Assembly (NCBI GenBank): GCA_003516865.1
Contig: DPBR01000086.1
Span: forward strand, 12,820-24,945
Reading direction: 5' to 3'
Length of the DNA stretch: 12,126 nt
DNA from: Oscillospiraceae bacterium
Lineage (GTDB): Bacteria; Bacillota; Clostridia; Oscillospirales; Ruminococcaceae
Shown here one piece after another: positions 8,157-12,126 of the stretch. A model generated the notes under the pieces. The model was not told where the DNA came from, did not search any database, and saw only the letters and a list, made by a program, of their open reading frames with translations. The translations under genes and the position numbers were made by a program. Position 1 is the first letter of the stretch; the number at the start of each line of letters is the position of its first letter.

Positions 8157-8480
8157 TTATTCGTTATTCAGCAGCTTCGAGAATGCAAGCGCTTTTCCGA
8201 GGTCGCCGTTTACTTTCAGCTTCCCCAGAGTGTACGCCGCCACAGTTCCCAGCTTTCCGTCAAGAAACTTCACGAAATTTTCTGCCGTCATTATTATCTC
8301 GCAGCTTCGGTCGTTGTACTCGTAAGGCTCAACGCTCACTTTTCCGTCCTTTACCTCAACATAGAATACTCCGCCGTTTTTTCCCGTCAGCGTCACCATT
8401 ACCGCAAGAAAATCCGTTCCCGTCGGGTCAATCTGCCGGCTCTTTTCGCGAGCCTTTTCAAGAATTTCTTCAAACTTCAT
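8157..8480 (-). CDS. SCP2-like sterol/lipid-transfer domain protein
   Basis: This 107-aa protein is a stand-alone SCP2-type domain. The typical pattern is visible: a beta-strand pair with GGVFYVEVKDGKVSVEP, then CEIIMTAENFVKFLDGKLG, and the closing AYTLGKLKVNGDLGKALAFSKLL helix that caps the hydrophobic pocket. SCP2 domains bind lipids or other hydrophobic ligands; the physiological ligand of bacterial stand-alone members is unknown. No signal peptide or membrane segment is present, so it is cytoplasmic. A strong Shine-Dalgarno, AAGGAGGG, lies eight bases before the ATG. It starts 46 bases after the glyQS stop on the same strand and is followed at once by a terminator, so it is the last gene of that operon. 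A direct functional link to GlyRS is not evident. Confidence 0.85.
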   Translation of the reverse strand: MKFEEILEKAREKSRQIDPTGTDFLAVMVTLTGKNGGVFYVEVKDGKVSVEPYEYNDRSCEIIMTAENFVKFLDGKLGTVAAYTLGKLKVNGDLGKALAFSKLLNNE

Positions 8481-8526
8481 ATCACATTCCCTCCTTATCG
8501 GCGAAACGCGTTATGAGCGCCGCTTC

Positions 8527-9903
8527 TCAAAATGCCAGTCTTTCCTCGATATAGCCCTTTACATCGGCAATCGGTATCCTTACCTGCTGCATCGTGTCGC
8601 GGTCGCGAACCGTTACGCAGCCGTCCGTTTCACTGTCGAAATCATACGTTATGCAGAACGGCGTTCCGATTTCGTCCTGTCGGCGATAACGCTTTCCTAT
8701 CGCTCCCGCTTCGTCAAAGTCAACGGGGAAGCTCTTCGCAAGCTCGTCGCAAAGCGCGCCCGCCTTTTCAGACAGCTTCTTCGACAGCGGAAGCACCGCA
8801 GCCTTTACAGGCGCAAGCGCGGGGTGGAAGTGCATTACGTTTCTCGTCGTGCCGTCCTCAAGCTGCTCCTCGTCGTATGCGTCGCACACAACCGCAAGGA
8901 ACAAACGCTCAACTCCCAGCGACGGCTCGATTACATACGGAACGTACTTCTCGTTCGTTTCAGGGTCGAAGTATTCAAGCGACTTTCCGCTCGTCTTCAT
9001 ATGCTGATTCAGGTCGTAATCCGTTCTGTCAGCCACGCCCCAGAGTTCTCCCCAACCGAACGGGAACAAATACTCAAAGTCCGTCGTCGCCTTTGAATAG
9101 AAGCAAAGCTCCTCGGGCGAATGGTCGCGCAGACGTATATTCTCCTCCTTTATGCCAAGCGACAGAAGGAAGTTCTTGCAGTAGCTTCTCCAGTATTCAA
9201 ACCACTCAAGGTCCGTTCCCGGCTTGCAGAAGAACTCAAGCTCCATCTGCTCAAATTCACGCACGCGGAAAATAAACTGTCCCGGAGTTATCTCGTTTCT
9301 GAACGATTTTCCTACCTGCGCAACGCCGAAAGGCACCTTTTTGCGGCTCGTTCTCTGGATATTCGCAAAGTTTACGAAAATTCCCTGCGCCGTTTCCGGA
9401 CGGAGATAAATGTCGTTCTTGCTGTCCTCGGTTACGCCCTGAGCCGTCTTGAACATAAGATTGAACTGGCGGATATCCGTGAAATTCGTGCTTCCGCAAT
9501 TCGGGCATTTTATCCCCTTTTCGCGGATATACTCAACCATCTTCTCGTTCGACCAGCCGTTTGCGTCGGTTTCTCCGAAATCCTCAATCAGCTTATCCGC
9601 ACGATGACGCGTCTTGCAGTCCTTGCAGTCCATAAGCGGGTCGGAAAAGCCGCCGACGTGTCCCGACGCAACCCAGGTCTGCGGGTTCATCAAAATCGCC
9701 GAGTCAAGACCTACGTTGTACTTGTTCTCCTGAATGAACTTCTTTCTCCACGCCCTCTTGATGTTCTCCTTCAGCTCAACGCCCAGAGGTCCGTAATCCC
9801 ATGTGTTCGCAAGGCCGCCGTATATTTCACTTCCCGGATATACAAATCCGCGGTGAATACAAAGCGTTTTAATCGTATCAAGTGATTTCTGCTTGTTGTC
9901 CAT
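8527..9903 (-). CDS. glyQS: Glycyl-tRNA synthetase, single-chain alpha2 type
   Basis: The 458-aa class II synthetase charges tRNA-Gly with glycine in the cytoplasm. It is the homodimeric, single-polypeptide type (as in Staphylococcus, about 460 aa), not the GlyQ/GlyS two-subunit form. Visible landmarks are the N-terminal [13 protein letters not shown] (18-30) and WDYGPLG (35-41), and a zinc-binding insertion with C93-x2-C96 and C133-x2-C136. Motif 2 (FRNEITPGQ with the adjacent [14 protein letters not shown], about 201-225) and motif 3 ([13 protein letters not shown], 325-337) follow. The C-terminal anticodon-binding domain runs from about residue 364 with the [13 protein letters not shown] signature. 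The nearest Shine-Dalgarno-like AAAGG is about 12 bases from the ATG and AAGGAG lies further up, so initiation may be modest. No T-box is present upstream. It is probably co-transcribed with the lipoprotein and ilvE. Confidence 0.97.
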   Translation of the reverse strand: MDNKQKSLDTIKTLCIHRGFVYPGSEIYGGLANTWDYGPLGVELKENIKRAWRKKFIQENKYNVGLDSAILMNPQTWVASGHVGGFSDPLMDCKDCKTRHRADKLIEDFGETDANGWSNEKMVEYIREKGIKCPNCGSTNFTDIRQFNLMFKTAQGVTEDSKNDIYLRPETAQGIFVNFANIQRTSRKKVPFGVAQVGKSFRNEITPGQFIFRVREFEQMELEFFCKPGTDLEWFEYWRSYCKNFLLSLGIKEENIRLRDHSPEELCFYSKATTDFEYLFPFGWGELWGVADRTDYDLNQHMKTSGKSLEYFDPETNEKYVPYVIEPSLGVERLFLAVVCDAYDEEQLEDGTTRNVMHFHPALAPVKAAVLPLSKKLSEKAGALCDELAKSFPVDFDEAGAIGKRYRRQDEIGTPFCITYDFDSETDGCVTVRDRDTMQQVRIPIADVKGYIEERLAF

Positions 9904-10011
9904 AACTGTTTTTACCTTTCTTATTCTCCTTATTCCGAAACCGCTTTACGCGAAATTCCATTTTTCAGCATTGCGGTGATAAACAGACGATGCTTTTTCG
10001 CCGTTCGCGCC

Positions 10012-10521
10012 TCATTCCCCGACATTATCCGCATTCAGCGCCTTTTCAATCTTCAGATATACCATAGGAAAAGTGTTTTCCGATGAATTTTCAGCGTGTT
10101 CGCTTATCCTTTTCGTGATTTCTTCAAGCTCCGCAACGCTTTTCACCCCGAACATCTTCCGATGAAGCTCAAGCTGCTCGTATTCCCAAGCGTCCATCGC
10201 CGCGATTAGCTGTTTGTGAAGCGCCTCGTACTTTTCGGGAGGATTAATTTCCGAAAATTCCTTCAAGGACTGCTCGCGCATTTTCAGCGCAGGCTGCGCC
10301 TTTTCAGCGTTTTTCGCAAATTCGCTCACCGCCGCTTCATCAACCGTGAGGGGTGTTATCTCAATCAGGTCAAGCATCGAATTAATGTATTTGTCCCACG
10401 CGCTTTCTATCGCGGTTCTGTATTCCTTGGCGCTCAGCCGCTTCTCTTCCGCTGCGCACCCGCATAACAGTATTATCGGCAAAATCAGCGCCGCTATAAT
10501 CCTAACCGCCCTTTTCGCCAT
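10012..10521 (-). CDS. Small uncharacterised lipoprotein, 169 aa
   Basis: I do not recognise the family. A signal peptide with the lipobox LLCGC (C22 lipidated) is followed by AAEEKR. The mature part of about 147 residues is charged and looks almost wholly alpha-helical: Lys/Glu-rich amphipathic stretches at about 29-50, 61-100 and 101-150, with NPPEKYEALHKQL in the middle. This suggests a small helical bundle exposed on the outer face of the membrane. The start is clear: the SD GGAGAG begins directly at the ilvE stop (TAAGGAGAG) and the ATG is eight bases after that stop, so translation should be coupled to ilvE. No enzymatic motif is seen. The position between ilvE and glyQS is unusual and does not explain its role. 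The reading frame is intact. Confidence 0.82.
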   Translation of the reverse strand: MAKRAVRIIAALILPIILLCGCAAEEKRLSAKEYRTAIESAWDKYINSMLDLIEITPLTVDEAAVSEFAKNAEKAQPALKMREQSLKEFSEINPPEKYEALHKQLIAAMDAWEYEQLELHRKMFGVKSVAELEEITKRISEHAENSSENTFPMVYLKIEKALNADNVGE

Positions 10522-10529
10522 AACTCTCC

Positions 10530-11594
10530 TTAAAGCTTCTCTATCCAGCCCATATCGTCGGGAAGCTTTCCGTACTGCATTCCCGTAAGCGTATCGTAAA
10601 GACGCTGAGTAAGCGCGCCTATCTTGTTGTTGCCGATTTCCATTACCTTATCGCCCCAACGAAGGTGTCCTACGGGCGATACAACCGCCGCCGTGCCTGT
10701 GCCGAATACCTCTTCAAGCTTTCCTGCGTCATATGCGTCGGAAAGCTCCTGAATGGATATCCTGCGCTCGGACGTTTTAAGTCCCCACTTGCGGCAAAGC
10801 TCCAAAACAGACTTCCTCGTAATTCCGCCCAGAACGGAACCCTGAAGCTGCGGCGTTACTACCTCGCCGTCAATCACGAACATTATGTTCATCGAACCGA
10901 CTTCCTCAATGTACTTCTGCTCAATTCCGTCAAGCCAGAGTACCTGAGAATAATTTATCTTATGCGCGTCGTCCTGTGAATGAAGCGAAGCCGCGTAATT
11001 TCCGCCCGTTTTGGTGAAACCCATACCTCCGCGTACCGCGCGGACATACTTCGTTTCAACGTAAATTGAAACAGGCTCCAGTCCCGTGGAATAGTACGCT
11101 CCCGACGGGCTGCAGATTATCATAAAGTAATATTTCTCGCCCGGACGTACTCCGAGGAACGGATCTGCCGCAAATACGAACGGTCTTATGTAAAGAGAAG
11201 CGCCGTCCGTGTGGGGAACCCAATCCTTATCAACCTCAACAAGCGTGTGAAGCGCCTGCAAAGCGTCCTCAACGGGTATCTGCGGAATTACAAGTCGCTC
11301 AGCCGACAAATTCAATCTCTTGAAATTCTCCTCCGGACGGAAAAACTGTATCGAACCGTCCGCCGTCCTGTACGCCTTCATTCCCTCGAATATTTCCTGC
11401 CCGTAATGAAGCACCATCGCGGCAGGCGAAAGCTCAATGTTTCCGTAAGGCACAATCCTTGCGTCGTGCCAGCCCTGTCCCGCGTCATAATCCATCATAA
11501 ACATATGGTCCGTGAATATATGACCAAATCCAAGTTTGCTCTCGTCCGCAGGTTTCGCCTTGGGCGCGGTTGTCTTTTCAATTCTGATATCCAT
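10530..11594 (-). CDS. ilvE: Branched-chain amino acid aminotransferase
   Basis: The 354-aa protein is a fold-type IV PLP aminotransferase. It transfers the amino group between leucine, isoleucine or valine and 2-oxoglutarate, the last step in making these amino acids and the first in degrading them. The PLP lysine is K195 in FTKTGGNYAASL. E231 in EEVGSMN matches the glutamate that contacts the PLP ring nitrogen. GGITRKSV (256-263) and FGTGTAAVVSPV form the phosphate-binding and substrate side. Length and motifs fit the longer BCAT subgroup that includes the mammalian enzymes, rather than the roughly 310-aa E. coli type; the redox CxxC of human BCAT is absent (TAAVVSP). The Shine-Dalgarno AAGGAAGG lies eight bases before the ATG. 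It is the first gene after a strong promoter and may head a four-gene operon. Confidence 0.96.
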   Translation of the reverse strand: MDIRIEKTTAPKAKPADESKLGFGHIFTDHMFMMDYDAGQGWHDARIVPYGNIELSPAAMVLHYGQEIFEGMKAYRTADGSIQFFRPEENFKRLNLSAERLVIPQIPVEDALQALHTLVEVDKDWVPHTDGASLYIRPFVFAADPFLGVRPGEKYYFMIICSPSGAYYSTGLEPVSIYVETKYVRAVRGGMGFTKTGGNYAASLHSQDDAHKINYSQVLWLDGIEQKYIEEVGSMNIMFVIDGEVVTPQLQGSVLGGITRKSVLELCRKWGLKTSERRISIQELSDAYDAGKLEEVFGTGTAAVVSPVGHLRWGDKVMEIGNNKIGALTQRLYDTLTGMQYGKLPDDMGWIEKL

Positions 11595-11611
11595 AGCAGT
11601 AACCTTCCTTT

Positions 11612-11665
11612 TTACCGGGGAGCGGGAACCCGAACCCTTACTAAGCTCGATTCTTCTCGCTTCAT
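11612..11665 (-). CDS. Possible ilvE leader peptide, 17 codons
   Basis: A short ORF reads MKREESSLVRVRVPAPR and stops just before the ilvE Shine-Dalgarno. It contains one Leu and three Val codons, which could suit attenuation of a branched-chain amino acid gene. It lies within the predicted leader transcript. Against it, the ATG has no Shine-Dalgarno and would be only about 8-10 nt from the predicted transcript start, so it would have to be read leaderless. The VRVRVP segment is also what a tRNA T-arm-like sequence gives when translated, so the ORF could be incidental. Confidence 0.3.
   Translation of the reverse strand: MKREESSLVRVRVPAPR
11617..11650 (-). other. Hairpin with tRNA T-arm-like sequence in the ilvE leader
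   Basis: The minus-strand leader holds GAGC at 11645-11648 pairing with GCTC at 11620-11623. Stacked on it is GGG (11635-11637) pairing with CCC (11624-11626), with a 7-nt bulge on one side. The stretch AGGGTTCGGGTTCCCGCTCC resembles the T-arm and acceptor end of a tRNA, but no matching 5' half, D-arm or anticodon arm is present. It is either a leader structure or a tRNA-derived remnant. Confidence 0.35.
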
Positions 11666-11679
11666 TTTATACATTATTT

Positions 11680-11708
11680 ATTTTACCACTTTTCCGCAAA
11701 AATGTCAA
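11680..11708 (-). promoter_or_regulatory. ilvE: Sigma-A-type promoter of the ilvE operon
   Basis: On the minus strand a perfect -35 TTGACA (11703-11708) is separated by exactly 17 bases from the -10 TAAAAT (11680-11685). Transcription should begin near 11673, giving an ilvE leader of about 80 nt that contains the short ORF and hairpin described separately. Confidence 0.88.
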
Positions 11709-11734
11709 TAGTTATGTGCGTATTTGCACAGCTT

Positions 11735-11845
11735 CGCCACAGTCAAAGGCGGGTTCGCGATTTGCACGCTTTTTCGCCCACGCTTTCCGTTTGACCAGTC
11801 CGCGATAGACCGCTTTGTTCCGGATTTTACCGTTTGACTGCTCCG
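11735..11845 (+). repeat. Long direct repeat, copy A (111 bp)
   Basis: This block runs from CGCCACAGTCAAAG to CCGTTTGACTGCTCCG and recurs at 12017-12126. By eye about 103 of 111 positions agree. The differences are GCGG for AAAA near the left end, one substitution plus one missing base around 11783-11786, and single changes at 11796 and 11822. It contains two copies of the 18-bp CCGTTTGAC word, 43 bases apart. Confidence 0.9.
11787..11804 (+). repeat. 18-bp word, copy 1 of 5 (variant CAG)
   Basis: CCGTTTGACCAGTCCGCG. The other copies start at 11830, 12003, 12068 and 12111; the variable positions are the three bases after CCGTTTGAC. The spacings are 43, 173, 65 and 43 bases, too irregular for a CRISPR array. 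Part of the word (TTTGACTG) also occurs in reverse complement at 11740-11747 and 12022-12029. Confidence 0.85.
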
Positions 11846-11862
11846 CGATTGCCCTTCGGGGA

Positions 11863-11895
11863 GCGATTTTGGCGGCATCGAGCCGCCAAAATCGC
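11863..11895. repeat. Perfect hairpin 1 (14-bp stem)
   Basis: GCGATTTTGGCGGC (11863-11876) is the exact reverse complement of 11882-11895, with the loop ATCGA between. No T-run follows on either strand, so it does not look like an ordinary terminator. Hairpin 2 begins at the very next base. Confidence 0.92.
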
Positions 11896-11946
11896 GGGGA
11901 ACGCTCCCGAAAATTCTTTAGCGGGAAATTTTCGGGAGCGTTCCCC
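11896..11946. repeat. Perfect hairpin 2 (20-bp stem)
   Basis: The 20-base arm at 11896-11915 (beginning GGGGAACGCTCCC) is the exact reverse complement of 11927-11946, with an 11-nt loop (11916-11926). It directly abuts hairpin 1, so 84 consecutive bases are almost fully self-complementary in two stems. No T-run follows. Confidence 0.93.
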
Positions 11947-12005
11947 TCAGAGTTTTACCGTATGCTTGCTTGGCGAATAGGGCGGGGTTTTGACGAGTTG
12001 TACCG

Positions 12006-12029
12006 TTTGACTGCTCCGCCACAGTCAAA
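12006..12029. repeat. 8-bp inverted repeat at the start of repeat copy B
   Basis: TTTGACTG (12006-12013) and CAGTCAAA (12022-12029) form a hairpin with an 8-nt loop. It is created where one copy of the 18-bp word meets the left end of the long repeat. Copy A has the CAGTCAAA arm but a diverged partner upstream. Confidence 0.7.
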
Positions 12030-12126
12030 GAAAAGTTCGCGATTTGCACGCTTTTTCGCCCACGGTTCCGTTTGACTAGTCCGCGATAGACCGCTTTGTT
12101 CCAGATTTTACCGTTTGACTGCTCCG
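12017..12126 (+). repeat. Long direct repeat, copy B, reaching the window edge
   Basis: This is the second copy of the 11735-11845 block, offset by 282 bases. The final 18-bp word is cut by the window end, so the array may continue to the right. Copy B is preceded by an extra copy of the 18-bp word (12003-12020) that is not found at the same place before copy A. Confidence 0.88.

Larger units (their letters stand above)
11711..12126. other. Gene-free repeat-rich region at the right end
   Basis: From the ilvE promoter to the window edge there is no gene I can support. Short open frames here are by-products of the repeats and have no family resemblance or ribosome-binding site. The content is two long direct repeats, five copies of an 18-bp word and two abutting hairpins, each listed separately. 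A small inverted repeat, TGTGC/GCACA (11715-11719 with 11726-11730), sits at the left border. A TTTTACCG-type word recurs at the joints between units (about 11825, 11954 and 12107). Confidence 0.8.

Noticed and set aside
8532..9885. Two plus-strand frames of about 250 codons opposite glyQS
   Set aside because: They are shadows of a synthetase with all its class II motifs; the translations look random and Arg/Ser-rich.
9904..10011. T-box riboswitch or terminator before glyQS
   Set aside because: No T-box core sequence. The only inverted repeat (AGCAT/ATGCT with a loop of over 20 nt) is weak and lacks a U-tract in the transcribed direction.
11612..11665. Complete tRNA gene in the ilvE leader
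   Set aside because: Only a T-arm/acceptor-like 3' part is seen; the T-stem does not pair canonically and there is no D-arm or anticodon arm.
11211..12075. Plus-strand frames across the ilvE leader and the right-end repeats
   Set aside because: The shared peptide words (SRFARFFAH) come from the DNA repeat itself, and the RGAGTRTLT-type peptide comes from the leader hairpin. Neither has a start signal or family support.
11735..12126. CRISPR array
   Set aside because: The 18-bp copies have spacings of 43, 173, 65 and 43, long repeats include the intervals themselves, and no cas gene is present.

Overview
The window looks like a piece of a Firmicutes chromosome, most likely a gut-type Clostridia member (Oscillospirales/Ruminococcaceae-like). 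The reasons are Shine-Dalgarno sites such as AAGGAGGG, an intact sigma-A-type promoter (TTGACA-N17-TAAAAT), a lepA-hemW gene pair, a single-chain (alpha2) glycyl-tRNA synthetase, lipoproteins with short Gram-positive-style signal peptides, and intrinsic terminators with U-tracts. The placement is inferred from these features, not from a database search.

Layout. Positions 1-172 are intergenic and palindrome-rich. Positions 173-4394 hold one rightward operon of four tightly packed genes: an unknown membrane-anchored protein, a CPBP-family intramembrane protease homologue, LepA/EF-4, and HemW. It ends in a terminator at 4399-4426 that works in both directions and separates it from the leftward genes. 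Everything from 4437 to 11594 is read leftward. First comes a lone methyl-accepting chemotaxis protein (4437-6377) with its own extended -10 promoter. Next is a secreted vWA-domain lipoprotein (6565-7887) with a long, potentially structured leader and its own terminator. Last is a probable operon transcribed in the order ilvE (10530-11594), a small unknown lipoprotein (10012-10521), glyQS (8527-9903) and an SCP2-like protein (8157-8480), closed by a terminator at 8122-8148. The ilvE promoter is clear, and its leader contains a 17-codon ORF with Leu and Val codons.

The right end (11711-12126) has no credible gene. It carries a 111-bp direct repeat in two copies, five copies of an 18-bp word, and two perfect hairpins (14-bp and 20-bp stems) that abut without a gap. 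The last repeat copy runs up to the window edge.

Most genes are housekeeping: translation (LepA, GlyRS), heme trafficking (HemW), branched-chain amino acid metabolism (IlvE) and chemosensing (MCP). I see no defence system, prophage, transposase or CRISPR array. The best candidates for something undescribed are non-coding: the repeat/hairpin element at the right end, the vWA lipoprotein leader, and the ilvE leader. The uncharacterised proteins beside lepA and ilvE come next.
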